The notes: a model not told the origin generated them from the letters alone. Shown: positions 41,723 to 51,367, counted from the first letter of the stretch. The stretch is DNA of 64,000 nucleotides from Anaeromassilibacillus sp001305115 (GCA_042854365.1 AP031437.1:2480001-2544000), one strand, 5' to 3'. Translations and numbers: made by a program.

Positions 41723-42487
41723 TCACACCCCCCAAATCAACCTTGGCACCATGAGTGCAATACCGGCGCCGATGGCAATCGCGGTTGCAACTAGCAGCGA
41801 TTCTACAAAACGGATCAGTCCCGCAATCAAGTCCCCCGCCATGATGTCTCGCATAAAGCTGGTAATGACAATTCCGGGAACCAGATTCATCAAAGCACCG
41901 ATGATAATTTTGTCCAAATTCGCGCCAAATCCCATTTGAACAGCAAACATGGCAATAGCCGCCGCGGTACAGCTTGCAACGATGTTGGTAAAAAATGCGT
42001 TTGCCTGAAAGCGTCCCATCAAGGAGTTCACCAGTTTTACACCTGCACCACAGAAAAGTGAACAGAATGCGTCCGCCAAAGTCCCCCCATAGAACAGCGT
42101 AAAGGAGAATGCGACCATCGCAAAGGCAGCCACTTGCGTCCCAAAATCGTAAACCGGGCGGCGGTTGATTGTTTCAATCTCTTCCCGAATACTTCCCACA
42201 TCCGGGCACAGGCGGCAAATACGGCGGCATAAGTCGTTTGCACGGTCTACTTTGTCCAGGTCTGTCACACGTGTATACAGGCGCTTGATTCTGGTGATCG
42301 ATTTTCCTTCCGGCGTTGTGATCGTTACAAAAATACAAGTGGGAATGGCAAAAATCTCGCCGGTATCCACCCCGTATGCACGAAAAATGCGCTGCATGGA
42401 ATCCTCCACGCGATAGATTTCCGCGCCGTTGCGCAGCAGCAGATACCCAACTTCTGTTGCAGCGCTAATTAGATCATCGTAATTCAC
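41723..42487 (-). CDS. Threonine/serine exporter, N-terminal half protein (ThrE/DUF1212)
   Basis: About 254 residues starting at GTG 42487, where GGGCGGGAGT is directly upstream; an ATG-type start at 42535 lacks a site. The N-terminal cytoplasmic part has GYLLLRNGAEIYRVEDSMQRI and FAIPTCIFVTITTPEG, and the membrane part has five segments, among them MNLVPGIVITSFMRDIMAGDLIAG with the LVPG motif of the DUF1212 family. It forms the large subunit of the split exporter with the protein encoded at 41280-41720. Confidence 0.9.
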   Translation of the reverse strand: MNYDDLISAATEVGYLLLRNGAEIYRVEDSMQRIFRAYGVDTGEIFAIPTCIFVTITTPEGKSITRIKRLYTRVTDLDKVDRANDLCRRICRLCPDVGSIREEIETINRRPVYDFGTQVAAFAMVAFSFTLFYGGTLADAFCSLFCGAGVKLVNSLMGRFQANAFFTNIVASCTAAAIAMFAVQMGFGANLDKIIIGALMNLVPGIVITSFMRDIMAGDLIAGLIRFVESLLVATAIAIGAGIALMVPRLIWGV

Positions 42488-42807
42488 ACTCCCGCCCCCT
42501 GACCATTGCGTTTGTTGTAATATAGTAAAATACAAACTTAGTTTTTAAAAAATTATATAATTATATATTTTAAATAATATTTTTAAACATATATAAATAT
42601 TATAATCTGTATTGACATAACTCATTTTAAACCATACAATTATAATAAATATTTCATGTACGGAGGGGATTCCCATGTTTTTATTGTTTAGACAAATCTA
42701 TTATGACAGAATACGCAGATAATCCTTGCCATAGTACGTCTATTACCTCACATGACGAATATAATTTTAAATATCTATATGGAAATTTGTGATGGAAGGC
42801 TTATAGT
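42488..42807 (+). other. AT-rich intergenic stretch with a short candidate leader ORF
   Basis: The first 170 bases are extremely AT-rich and contain promoter-like sequence but no gene. At 42675-42722 an ATG with a strong site (GGAGGGGATTCCC) opens a 15-codon frame ending in TAA (MFLLFRQIYYDRIRR). It might be a leader peptide or chance. Confidence 0.4.
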
Positions 42808-43485
42808 ATGAAGTCAAAATGGGTCCTCGGCTTTTATACCATCATTGGACTTTTTGCGGTCTATCTGGCCGCGATTCTTCCCAACTACAATTTTATAACG
42901 CTCTCCCGCTCCACGGGGGACGTCCGTGTGGAATACCTGCGCAACTACAATGGGGAAATGCCGCGCTTCTCTTCGGAGCTCGCTCATTTGTATACGGAAG
43001 AGGAAGCCTTTGAAATAAGCCACTCCCCGGCCTTCCAAGGGAAGATTGTCTCCATTCGAAACATCCGCGCCCTATTTCACGGAGAAAGCTCCCTCTTTGA
43101 TACTTTTGCGATTGCAAACGTTCGCGTTGAAAAAGTTTTCTCCGGGGAGCTCTCTGTGGGGGATACCGTCCGTATACTGCTCCCCTGCCCGATCGCGCGG
43201 AATATCTGGGTGGAGCATATGGACATCGTCTCCCAATGCCGGACCGGTATGCGGGGGATTTTCCTCCCTCAGGCGCTAGGCGGTTCCGACTTTCGGGAAA
43301 AGGGCGGAGCGGTTCTCTATTTTTCTGACCTAGCGGACTATGCGTTCCACGCCGGGTATATGGATCTCTTTTTAGAGACGCGGGACGGGCTTGTGTTCAA
43401 TCAAGAAATCTACACGTCCCTGTCCCCGGATGCTACACTAAAAGAAGCGGGGGAATATGTAGCTGGAAAGATTCAGTCCTATTAG
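42808..43485 (+). CDS. Membrane-anchored protein of unknown function
   Basis: A 225-residue protein with an N-terminal uncleaved signal or anchor (KWVLGFYTIIGLFAVYLAAILPNY) and no lipobox cysteine. The rest is a soluble, probably extracytoplasmic domain with beta-strand-rich segments such as AIANVRVEKVFSGELSVGDTVRILLPCP; this phrase resembles proteins that describe an efflux or adhesion-type beta-barrel subdomain, but I do not recognise a family. The start is ATG 42808 with GGAAGG upstream. It is followed by a bidirectional terminator. No function is assigned. Confidence 0.65.
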   Translation: MKSKWVLGFYTIIGLFAVYLAAILPNYNFITLSRSTGDVRVEYLRNYNGEMPRFSSELAHLYTEEEAFEISHSPAFQGKIVSIRNIRALFHGESSLFDTFAIANVRVEKVFSGELSVGDTVRILLPCPIARNIWVEHMDIVSQCRTGMRGIFLPQALGGSDFREKGGAVLYFSDLADYAFHAGYMDLFLETRDGLVFNQEIYTSLSPDATLKEAGEYVAGKIQSY

Positions 43486-43500
43486 ATTATAAAAGAAGCT

Positions 43501-43539
43501 GGAGAGGCGTTAACGGAAGAGGGCCGTTGACGCCTCTCC
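43501..43539. terminator. Bidirectional terminator between the anchored protein and mutY
   Basis: Arms GGAGAGGCGTTAACGG (43501-43516) and CCGTTGACGCCTCTCC (43524-43539) pair with one G:T. It serves both converging genes. Confidence 0.9.
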
Positions 43540-43569
43540 TTTGTTCGAACAAGAATGCATAAACTATAT

Positions 43570-44616
43570 TTACTTCGTAAACGCCTCTAAGTACGCGCGG
43601 AAAGCCGACGGCAGGGCATATTCCTGCTGCAACGTCTCTCGTCCCACCCAAGTAAACCCTTCTGGACGCGCCTTTAAATCCACCCAATAACCGGTCATAT
43701 GCCACTCCACATGGGAGAAGATGTGTTTTGCTGCCGGCATAAGCTTGACTTCCTGGGGCTGCACGCCCCATTCCTGCAACTGTTCCATCGCCCCCTCCAG
43801 GTTTCGTTTTCCTTCCGCGGAGGGAAGCTCCCACATCCCCGCCAAAAGGCCGGTGGTTGGCCGCCTGCGGATTCCCAACTCGCCGTCGCACACCAAAAGG
43901 AATACGGTCCTCTCCTCTACCCGGCGGGCCTTCTTTTTCGCCTTAATAGGGAGTTCTCGCGCAACCCCTTGACGGTAACCCTCACACAAGGCGTTCAAGG
44001 GACAAACCAAGCATTTTGGCTCTCCTCCCGGTACACAGACAGTCGCGCCGAGTTCCATCATAGCCTGGTTGAAATCCCCTGGGCAATCCTTCGGCAGAAC
44101 CCTTGCCATACGCTGTGCAACATCCCGTTTCACGTTGGGGTCTGCAATGTCATCCCAGCCAGCAATCAAGCGCATCACTACCCGGAGAACATTCCCATCC
44201 ACCGCCGGAACCGGTATTCCATAGGCAATCGAGGCGATCGCCCCCGCCGTATAGGGGCCGATTCCGGGCAGCTTCAGCAGGGATTCGTAATCCGGTGGCA
44301 GAGTGCCGTCAAATTGTTCGACCATGACACGCGCCGCCCGTTGCAGATTGCGCGCGCGGCTGTAATAGCCCAATCCTTCCCAAAGCTTCATCAACTGCTG
44401 TTCCGGCGCCTGCGCCAGAGCGGGTACAGTCGGCAGTGCCTCTAGAAAACGGGCAAAGTAGGGCTTTACAGCCTCTACACGGGTCTGTTGCAACATGATC
44501 TCTGAAATCCAAACGCGGTAGGGAGTGGGCTCTTCGCGCCAAGGCAATATACGGGCATTTTGTCTATACCAGGTTAAAAGCGGCTCTACAATCGCCAAGA
44601 GCGTATCTGTACTCAT
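43570..44616 (-). CDS. mutY: A/G-specific adenine glycosylase
   Basis: A 348-residue enzyme. The HhH-GPD core has LMLQQTRVEAV, the helix-hairpin-helix LPGIGPYTAGAIASIA and the catalytic Asp in VDGNVLRVVMRL. The [4Fe-4S] cluster loop is C-VPGGEP-KCLVC-PLNALC near residue 200. The C-terminal Nudix-like domain (about 230-345) recognises 8-oxoG. It removes adenine mispaired with 8-oxoguanine. Its start overlaps the upstream amidohydrolase stop by four bases (ATGA), so the two are translationally coupled. Confidence 0.95.
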   Translation of the reverse strand: MSTDTLLAIVEPLLTWYRQNARILPWREEPTPYRVWISEIMLQQTRVEAVKPYFARFLEALPTVPALAQAPEQQLMKLWEGLGYYSRARNLQRAARVMVEQFDGTLPPDYESLLKLPGIGPYTAGAIASIAYGIPVPAVDGNVLRVVMRLIAGWDDIADPNVKRDVAQRMARVLPKDCPGDFNQAMMELGATVCVPGGEPKCLVCPLNALCEGYRQGVARELPIKAKKKARRVEERTVFLLVCDGELGIRRRPTTGLLAGMWELPSAEGKRNLEGAMEQLQEWGVQPQEVKLMPAAKHIFSHVEWHMTGYWVDLKARPEGFTWVGRETLQQEYALPSAFRAYLEAFTK

Positions 44617-46196
44617 CGCTTCACCTCATATAAGGTTTTCCCATCCTTAATCGTTGCCAATACGCGCAAGTTTCTAAGTTCCTGCGGGTCTACTTGTAGG
44701 GGGTCCCGATCCAGAATTACCATATCCGCTCGTTTTCCCGGGCGAATAGACCCCTTTTCATGTTCCTCAAAGTATTGATACGCCGCATAAAGGGTCACTC
44801 CCTTTAGGGCCTCCAGCACCGTAACCTTCTGCCCTTCCCCCAGGATATAGCCATTCTTGCTCACGCGGTTGGCCGCACACCAAAGGGTCTCCAACATATT
44901 TGGCTGTATAACCGGGGTGTCCTGATGGAACGTATACACAACACCGTTGTCGATCGCCGAACGTACAGGGCTGATCGCTGTTCCGCGCGCTTCGCCAAAA
45001 TTTTTCACATGCACGTCTCCCCAATAATACGTATGCGCTACAAAGAAGGAAGCGATCATGCCGAGCCTCCCCATCCGAGCCAGCTGATCGGGACGTACCA
45101 GCTGGGCATGAATCATCACGGGCCGTATGTCCTCGCCGGTCATTTCTCTTTCATATGCGTCGATCATCTGCTGTGCTGCTGCATCACCGTTGCAATGGGC
45201 TAAAATCTGCATATGATCTTGTAATGCCTGCCGCATGAACGAGCACACTTCGGCATCCGAATGGACCGGATAACCGCAGTAGCCGTCCGGCGCATCTTCA
45301 TATGGTTGACTCATCCATGCGGTTCGCCCTTGTGGAGAGCCGTCTAAAAACACTTTATAACCGCCAATTTTCAGGTGGTTCTGATAGTTCCTACAATACG
45401 ATGGGTATTGTGAAACAATCTTCCGGTTGTCCGGTAAGTCTGGATACGCCACCACATCCAACTTCAAACGATTTTGCTCTGCCAGGCAATGCAAGAGCTT
45501 CCACTCTGCTTCTTTCGTAAAGCCATCCTGTGCCGTCGCAATCCCATTTTTTAGATAAATATCCTGCGCCTGTTCCATTTGATGCATGCGAATTTCCAAG
45601 GATGGTTGCGGGATTTTCGCTGTATATCCGGTGAAAGCTGTCTCCTCCAAATATCCGTTTGGCTCCCCATAATCCGACTCCCGGCCGATAACGCCGCCCT
45701 CTGGATCGGGGGTCTCGGATGTAATTCCCAACGCTTGTAAACCTGCGCGGTTCATCACGCCCATATGCCCGGATGCATGCGTCACCACCACGGGAAATGG
45801 ATATTTGTCCAAGAGGCTTTTGTCCGGATGCCGGTTCTCTTTTAAATCGTTGTGATCGTAACCGAATGCGGTCACCCACTGGCCCGGCGCTGGTTTTGTC
45901 CGTTCCACAAAAGCATCCAGCCTCTGGACGATTTCCTGAAAACTTTTGCATCCGTTTAAGTGGACCAGGCCCAGCGTCTGTGCAAGCGCGGTGATATGGC
46001 TGTGCGGATCAAGAAAGGCAGGCAACAAAACGGCCCCGTGTAAATCCACCAGCTCTGTGTTCGCACCCTTGCCCGACAGAATTTCCTCCCGGCCGCCCAC
46101 CTTGCGAATTACCCCATCTTCGACCAACACGGCCTCCGCATAAAGCGGCTCCTCCATTGTCAAAATGGTCCCGTTATAATAAATGGTTGTATCCAT
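44613..46196 (-). CDS. Amidohydrolase, YtcJ-like (Amidohydro_3)
   Basis: A 527-residue protein from ATG 46196 with GAAGGTGGGAAAG upstream. It begins with the typical small beta-sandwich (YYNGTILTMEEPLYAEAVLVEDG). LLPAFLDPHSHITAL has the metal-binding HxH, HASGHMGVMNRAGLQALGI carries further histidines, and the C-terminal GSIRPGKRADMVILDRDPL closes the barrel. Members hydrolyse C-N bonds of unknown natural substrates. It is translationally coupled to mutY by an ATGA overlap, with no obvious functional link. Confidence 0.88.
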   Translation of the reverse strand: MDTTIYYNGTILTMEEPLYAEAVLVEDGVIRKVGGREEILSGKGANTELVDLHGAVLLPAFLDPHSHITALAQTLGLVHLNGCKSFQEIVQRLDAFVERTKPAPGQWVTAFGYDHNDLKENRHPDKSLLDKYPFPVVVTHASGHMGVMNRAGLQALGITSETPDPEGGVIGRESDYGEPNGYLEETAFTGYTAKIPQPSLEIRMHQMEQAQDIYLKNGIATAQDGFTKEAEWKLLHCLAEQNRLKLDVVAYPDLPDNRKIVSQYPSYCRNYQNHLKIGGYKVFLDGSPQGRTAWMSQPYEDAPDGYCGYPVHSDAEVCSFMRQALQDHMQILAHCNGDAAAQQMIDAYEREMTGEDIRPVMIHAQLVRPDQLARMGRLGMIASFFVAHTYYWGDVHVKNFGEARGTAISPVRSAIDNGVVYTFHQDTPVIQPNMLETLWCAANRVSKNGYILGEGQKVTVLEALKGVTLYAAYQYFEEHEKGSIRPGKRADMVILDRDPLQVDPQELRNLRVLATIKDGKTLYEVKR

Positions 46197-46292
46197 ATCT
46201 TTCCCACCTTCTTCTGTTCGATCAATCGTATCATGTTCCAAGGATCGTTGCAATAAAGACTTTTTCTCTGCATAAGAACTTGTGAATAAATC

Positions 46293-46316
46293 AGCCGCGG
46301 CAAACAGGCCGCGGCT
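46293..46316. terminator. Terminator-like GC-rich hairpin
   Basis: Perfect arms AGCCGCGG (46293-46300) and CCGCGGCT (46309-46316), with only a weak T tract. It follows the DUF6320 gene on the minus strand. Confidence 0.55.
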
Positions 46317-46398
46317 TTAGCTTTCTAGGATTTGTGCATAATATGCATTTTTATATTGGCATCCTTTTGAAAACGACTTTCATTCGCTATTCCGGGAA

Positions 46399-47070
46399 TC
46401 ACAAATGCAGCCTGCGTTTTAACTCTTTTCGCATATTGTCTCCCTCAAAAAGAATCAGTGCCGCCAAGGAAATGACACTGCCCGCCACACAAATCAAAGA
46501 AGGATATACAACCTGAAGCATCCCGCGCACATAGAACACCACCGGGACAATTGCAAACAAAGCAGCGATGGTAAAATACACAATAAAACTGCCTAAATTG
46601 AGCTTAAACACCCGTGCCGTGATCGCCAATACCAGCATGGCCACCACACATGTGATGGGAATGACATAGTCGATCGACCAACCGTGCCAACCGGTTGAAT
46701 AGTCCCAAAGGACAGTCAATACACAGACCACAACCACCTGATACAAGATACTCTTTGGGACGTTTCTCCGGTAATGAAAGGCAACGGTAAGGCTGATCCA
46801 TGCGCAGGCCAGCCCAGCCAAAACAAACAGGGACCACCAACCGTGCTGTGGAAGAATCAAGTTAATTACCACGCAGGTTACAGCGGCAACCACGGATACC
46901 AAGATCAAGATGCGAAAAAACAGGCTGTGTTTATGCAATGTATCGGGAATCCTCGGAAATACGTCCCCTCTTGTATCCTCCGTCCCAGTTTCCTGGAGCA
47001 TCCCCTGACACAGTGGGCAACGGGTCCCATTGCCCGTCACAGTCGTTTTACACTTGGCACAGTATTTCAT
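46399..47070 (-). CDS. DUF6320 zinc-ribbon membrane protein
   Basis: A 223-residue protein. A cytoplasmic N-terminal zinc ribbon (YCAKCKTTVTGNGTRCPLCQG, CxxC...CxxC) is followed by six hydrophobic segments from about residue 50, ending in a basic tail (NMRKELKRRLHL). It matches the DUF6320 family. Its ATG overlaps the acyltransferase stop by four bases (ATGA), so it is translated in step with the enzyme and probably supports it at the membrane. I know of no assigned function for the family. Confidence 0.8.
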   Translation of the reverse strand: MKYCAKCKTTVTGNGTRCPLCQGMLQETGTEDTRGDVFPRIPDTLHKHSLFFRILILVSVVAAVTCVVINLILPQHGWWSLFVLAGLACAWISLTVAFHYRRNVPKSILYQVVVVCVLTVLWDYSTGWHGWSIDYVIPITCVVAMLVLAITARVFKLNLGSFIVYFTIAALFAIVPVVFYVRGMLQVVYPSLICVAGSVISLAALILFEGDNMRKELKRRLHL

Positions 47071-48353
47071 TTGGTTCCCCCCTCCTCTGTCTCAAATGGT
47101 ACATTTGCCGTAATTTCCACGGGAACGCCCATGCCAGTGAGGAAACGGAAGAAATTTTTCTGGATGTCCGTGCTGACAAATGGCGCCGTAAAACTCGCGG
47201 TCAAGAGGTCGCCAAACGAACACATACACACCTGCAGGCGGCTCGTACTGACAAACACATCGAACAGGCGGATATACTGCGCCAATTCCGGCGGCATCAC
47301 AATCTTTCCCACATTGGAAATCGCTGCGGTCTCCTTGCGCGCAGCAAGGTCATAACCGATCCGCATGGTGAGATCTTTTACAACCAAAGGTGCAACGCGC
47401 GCCACCGGGTTAAAATCATATTGAACAAACTGGTTCAGCCGCCCCTCCATCTTCTCCTGCGTCAGCTCGGTTTCAAAGGTCTCGTGCAAACTTGCAATCA
47501 CATCCTCCAACCGGTTTGACTGTTTTCGAAAATGATAGCGGGCTTGAATGACGCTGAAAAAATTGCGGGCGCTTCCGGAGGGAAAATAACTGCGCAAATT
47601 GACCGGCACCGCCAAAACAACCGGACGTTTTTTGTGGCGCATCGCCATCTCTTTTTCGATGGAACACATCAGAATCGCTGCACAAAATTCCGTCAAAGTC
47701 GCTCCGTAGGCATGCGCTTCCTTCAGGACAGCTTTTACCGGCATCACGCCCTCGATCACGGCAATACGATTCTCCGGCAGGCAGGGCCCCCGGAGCCTAT
47801 ATGCATTCGGGGAATCTTCGTGCTGCTTGCGCGTATGGGTGTAGTATTTGCGGAAACTGTCGTCCATTTTTTCGGTGGCCGACGCATCGTAATCAATCGC
47901 AGGCAATCCGCCGGCAAAGCGGTCCGCATGCCGTACAGTCAGATAATGGTATACCAACACACGCAAAAATTGAACGGCGCCCGTCCCATCCGTCAATGCA
48001 TGGTAAACTTCCAGATTGATCCGGCAGCGGTAATAGGTCACTTCAAAGAGCAGGCCCCGGCTTCCCTTCTCATACAACGCACTGCACGGGGGCCGGTATT
48101 CTTCGCGAACAACGGGCTGTTCTGGACTGTCTTCCAGGTAATACCAGAACATCCCCCGGCGCAATGTACACCGGTAACCGGGAAAAACCTCTAATGCGCG
48201 CTCCAACGCCAATTGTAAAGTGGGCGGGTCCACGGGTTCGGTCAACTCACAGGAAAAGCGAAACACCTTGGTATCCGCTTTGTTGCTGGTACACGGGAAA
48301 ATCTTCGCCGCATTGTCCAGCCGCCTCCAATCCGCAGATTTCTTTGCTTTCAC
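47067..48353 (-). CDS. Condensation-type acyltransferase (alcohol acetyltransferase-like)
   Basis: A 428-residue protein starting at GTG 48353. It shows the chloramphenicol-acetyltransferase/condensation fold: N-terminal DNAAKIFPCTSNKADTKVFRFS, then the catalytic HxxxDG motif in VYHALTDGTGAVQFLRVL near residue 130, and later segments like those of alcohol acetyltransferases and PapA5-type enzymes. Such enzymes transfer an acyl group to a hydroxyl or amine. Donor and acceptor are unknown. The start overlaps the hydrolase stop (GTGA) and the end overlaps the DUF6320 gene, giving a three-gene coupled unit. Confidence 0.82.
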   Translation of the reverse strand: MKAKKSADWRRLDNAAKIFPCTSNKADTKVFRFSCELTEPVDPPTLQLALERALEVFPGYRCTLRRGMFWYYLEDSPEQPVVREEYRPPCSALYEKGSRGLLFEVTYYRCRINLEVYHALTDGTGAVQFLRVLVYHYLTVRHADRFAGGLPAIDYDASATEKMDDSFRKYYTHTRKQHEDSPNAYRLRGPCLPENRIAVIEGVMPVKAVLKEAHAYGATLTEFCAAILMCSIEKEMAMRHKKRPVVLAVPVNLRSYFPSGSARNFFSVIQARYHFRKQSNRLEDVIASLHETFETELTQEKMEGRLNQFVQYDFNPVARVAPLVVKDLTMRIGYDLAARKETAAISNVGKIVMPPELAQYIRLFDVFVSTSRLQVCMCSFGDLLTASFTAPFVSTDIQKNFFRFLTGMGVPVEITANVPFETEEGGTK

Positions 48354-49282
48354 GCTTGCGGCACCTCACTCAAAAAACGGTTGATGATTTCATAGCACTC
48401 CTTGACCTGTGGAAAGCTCGGCGGCAAAGAAAAGAATCCGTGTAGGCCGTCTGCAATGCGGTGCAATTCCACACGGTTGCCGAATTTTTCCAGTTTACGT
48501 GCATACTCCTCTCCCTCATCGCGCAGCGGATCGTATTCCGCTGTGATAACCAGCGTATCCGGCTGGTCCGCCAGGCTTTTCGCCAACAAAGGCGCAAAAT
48601 ACGGATTGCGTAGATCCTCCGGGCAGCTCATATACAAATCCATATAATCGCAGATCCGCTTCGAGGTCAACAGATAATCCGTTCCATTCTCCCGAACAGA
48701 GTCAAAGAACGAACGCTCCGTATGATCATTATATGTTGCAGGATAAATCAGGATCTGCTTCTTTGGCAGGAACTCGCCCCGGTCGCGCGCCATCAACGAG
48801 ACAACCGCCGCAAGGTTGGCTCCTGCGCTGTCCCCGATCAGGGTAATATCCTCCGCAGAGGTTTCCAATAGTCCTGTATTCAGATAGATTTCCCTCGTCA
48901 CGGCATAACAATCTTCAGGTGCAGCAGGAAATTTGTGTTCCGGCGCCAAACGGTAATCCACCGAAACCACCAGACGGTTGGTCAGGCGGGCCATATTGGC
49001 ACACACCTTGTCATAAGAATCGATATTCCCCAGTACCCAACCACCGCCGTGGAAAAAAAGCAAAAGTGAGTGATGTCCCTCTCCAGGGGGAGAGAAAATC
49101 CGCACTGGTACGTCGTGATCTCCACAGGGGACCTTGTGATCCCAGGTTTTATAGAATGGCTTCAAATAGTGATAATGGGTTACATTTGTCACTTGACGCC
49201 CCCATTTATAATTGCGTTTGATGTCAATATCCGGGTAAGAGAGCGCCTTCAAAGCCGCCATTACAAACTTATTGATCGCCAT
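48350..49282 (-). CDS. Alpha/beta hydrolase, hormone-sensitive lipase (HSL) family
   Basis: A 310-residue esterase-like protein. LLLFFHGGGWVLGNID has the HGGG(W) oxyanion motif, VDYRLAPEHKFPAAPEDCY is the HSL-family core, and GDSAGANLAAVVSLMARD carries the nucleophile Ser. The Asp/His partners lie in YDPLRDEGEEYARKL and GLHGFFSLP. It would cleave short or medium acyl esters. It starts six bases after the helicase stop and overlaps the acyltransferase, so ester hydrolysis and acyl transfer are probably linked steps. Confidence 0.9.
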   Translation of the reverse strand: MAINKFVMAALKALSYPDIDIKRNYKWGRQVTNVTHYHYLKPFYKTWDHKVPCGDHDVPVRIFSPPGEGHHSLLLFFHGGGWVLGNIDSYDKVCANMARLTNRLVVSVDYRLAPEHKFPAAPEDCYAVTREIYLNTGLLETSAEDITLIGDSAGANLAAVVSLMARDRGEFLPKKQILIYPATYNDHTERSFFDSVRENGTDYLLTSKRICDYMDLYMSCPEDLRNPYFAPLLAKSLADQPDTLVITAEYDPLRDEGEEYARKLEKFGNRVELHRIADGLHGFFSLPPSFPQVKECYEIINRFLSEVPQA

Positions 49283-49288
49283 CGCCGG

Positions 49289-50935
49289 TCAGCCCCGTCT
49301 ACCGCCGAAGCGCGTTTGTCCCAACGGCTGATCCACCGGGCGCTTGCGCACAGGCTCTGTCCGTTGGAGGATGGTCGAAGGCGTTTTGTCACGCTTCTTT
49401 GCAGAAGGCCGCGTCTGCATTCCACGTCCACCGGGAACCGGTTCGCGGTATTGGCGCGGCTTTTTGCCTCCCTCGGTCTTGCTCAATAGCGTTGGGCGTT
49501 GCTTGGGTAAGACATCCTGCAAGGACGGAAACTCTGTAAGGGCCTCCGCCCGTTTTCCACCAGCTGGCTTTGGGAAAATGGAGTTGGGCTTTCGCTGTGT
49601 TTGCATTTGGGGCTGTGTCTTTTGTTGCACCTTTGGGGCCGGAGGCGTCAAAGCCGTCTTTTGCGTAGCCCGTTGCGGTGATTTCTTGGATTTGGATTCC
49701 TGTCTCTGCGCCGTCTCTTCCTTTTTCTGTGGCTGGGGCTGCTGCCTGACAGGACGCTGCCCACGGTTCCGGCGCAACTCCGACTTCGGTGTCGGTGTAG
49801 TGATCTGCATCGGATAGGGGTGTTCCGGCACTTCGGTCACCTTTTTTCCGATCAACTTTTCAATCCGGTCAAAATCAGCCTTCTCATTGATATCGCAGAA
49901 AGAGATGGCAATCCCAGACATCCCAGCCCGGCCGGTCCGCCCGATGCGATGTACATAAGTTTCCGGCACTTCGGGAATGTCGTAATTGATGACGTGGGAA
50001 AGCTCTTCAATATCGATACCCCGTGCAGCAATATCGGTTGCAACCAGCACGCGGGTTCTATGCTGTTTGAAATCGCCGAGGGCCTTTTGCCGCGCATTTT
50101 GCGATTTGTCCCCATGGATGGCGGCTGCCCGTATCTTCGCCTTGGTCAGTTCGCGTACAACACGGTCCGCGCCGTGCTTGGTGCGCGTAAATACCAAAGC
50201 CGATTCAATTTCCGAACTTTGTAGGAGATGGATTAACAAGCGCCGCTTGTTCTCTTTATCGACAAAATAGACGCTCTGTTCAATTGCCTCCACCGTAGTC
50301 GCCGGCGGCGTGACGGTAACCTTGACCGGATTGCGCAGAATTGTATCTGCCAGTTCCTCAATTTCCTTCGGCATCGTGGCGGAGAACAATAAAGTTTGCC
50401 GCTTTTTCGGCAACTTTTCAATGACCTTTTTGACATCGTGGATAAATCCCATATCCAGCATACGATCCGCTTCATCCAGCACAAAGATCTGTACATCCTG
50501 TAGCTTGATGAATCCCTGCGCGATCAGGTCATTGAGACGTCCCGGGGTTGCTACTAAAATGTCAATCCCTTTTTTAAGCTGTTGCACTTGTGGATTCTGT
50601 GGTACTCCGCCGAAAATCACACAGGTTTTTAAAGGAAGAAACCGGCTATATGCCACAAAACTCTCCTGAATCTGAAGGGCCAATTCCCTCGTCGGGGTTA
50701 AAACAAGGGCGCGAATCTTCTTTGGAGAGACACTTCCCTGTTCGGCAAGAAGCTGAAGGATCGGCACAGCGAAAGCAGCCGTCTTTCCCGTGCCCGTCTG
50801 GGCGCATCCCAAAAGATCCTTCTTTTTTAAAACAGGAGGAACCGCTTGTTCCTGTATGGGAGTTGGATTTACATAAGCCTCCTTCTTTAAGGCGTTCAAG
50901 ATGGATGGAATAATCCCCAATTGTTGAAATGTCAT
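49289..50935 (-). CDS. DEAD-box RNA helicase
   Basis: About 548 residues from ATG 50935 with AAAGGAATAGGT upstream. RecA1: Q motif FQQLGIIPSILNALKKEAYVNPTPIQEQAVP, AQTGTGKTAAF, PTRELA, DEADRMLD, SAT. RecA2: LVFTRTKHGADRVV, ATDIAARGIDIEELSHVINYD, HRIGRTGRAG. The C-terminal 150 residues (about 395-548) are a low-complexity Lys/Arg/Pro/Gln-rich tail. It resembles the CshA/RhlE cold-shock helicases that unwind structured mRNA and rRNA. Downstream, with a six-base gap, are the hydrolase, acyltransferase and DUF6320 genes, so it may head a four-gene transcript. Confidence 0.94.
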   Translation of the reverse strand: MTFQQLGIIPSILNALKKEAYVNPTPIQEQAVPPVLKKKDLLGCAQTGTGKTAAFAVPILQLLAEQGSVSPKKIRALVLTPTRELALQIQESFVAYSRFLPLKTCVIFGGVPQNPQVQQLKKGIDILVATPGRLNDLIAQGFIKLQDVQIFVLDEADRMLDMGFIHDVKKVIEKLPKKRQTLLFSATMPKEIEELADTILRNPVKVTVTPPATTVEAIEQSVYFVDKENKRRLLIHLLQSSEIESALVFTRTKHGADRVVRELTKAKIRAAAIHGDKSQNARQKALGDFKQHRTRVLVATDIAARGIDIEELSHVINYDIPEVPETYVHRIGRTGRAGMSGIAISFCDINEKADFDRIEKLIGKKVTEVPEHPYPMQITTPTPKSELRRNRGQRPVRQQPQPQKKEETAQRQESKSKKSPQRATQKTALTPPAPKVQQKTQPQMQTQRKPNSIFPKPAGGKRAEALTEFPSLQDVLPKQRPTLLSKTEGGKKPRQYREPVPGGRGMQTRPSAKKRDKTPSTILQRTEPVRKRPVDQPLGQTRFGGRRG

Positions 50936-51367
50936 ACCTATTCCTTTACAAAATATATTTTTCAGGGGAGTGCGATACACGTCCGTTTGCTTTATACAGG
51001 CAATCCTTTCAAAAGAAGTACCCGGAGACAACATTCCCTCTCGCAAAATTCATTTGATATATACTGCGTTTCAATGTCGGTTGCGTACACAGCCGTTGGA
51101 CAAAACGATCTTTTCGCGCAAACCATCGCATTCCCCTATAAAAACGGGCAGCTGGCGAAACCTCTTTCCTTGTATCTCACAAGAGCTCTCGCTCGGGGCA
51201 TTGTTTTTCTCCCCCACAGCCTGCCCGCAGACCTCAAACTACATACACAATAAGTGTGTTTACGTTATTATAGCGCAGAACAGAAAAATATTCTACCCCT
51301 GTGCCCGCTGTAAAGTACTTTTATGAGAAAAGGCCGGGGGAAACTCCTCCTTTTCTGGGATTTATGC
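50936..51367. other. Stretch without a supported gene
   Basis: The region between the helicase start and the next promoter holds only short, weak reading frames. I see no RNA gene or long repeat. Confidence 0.4.
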
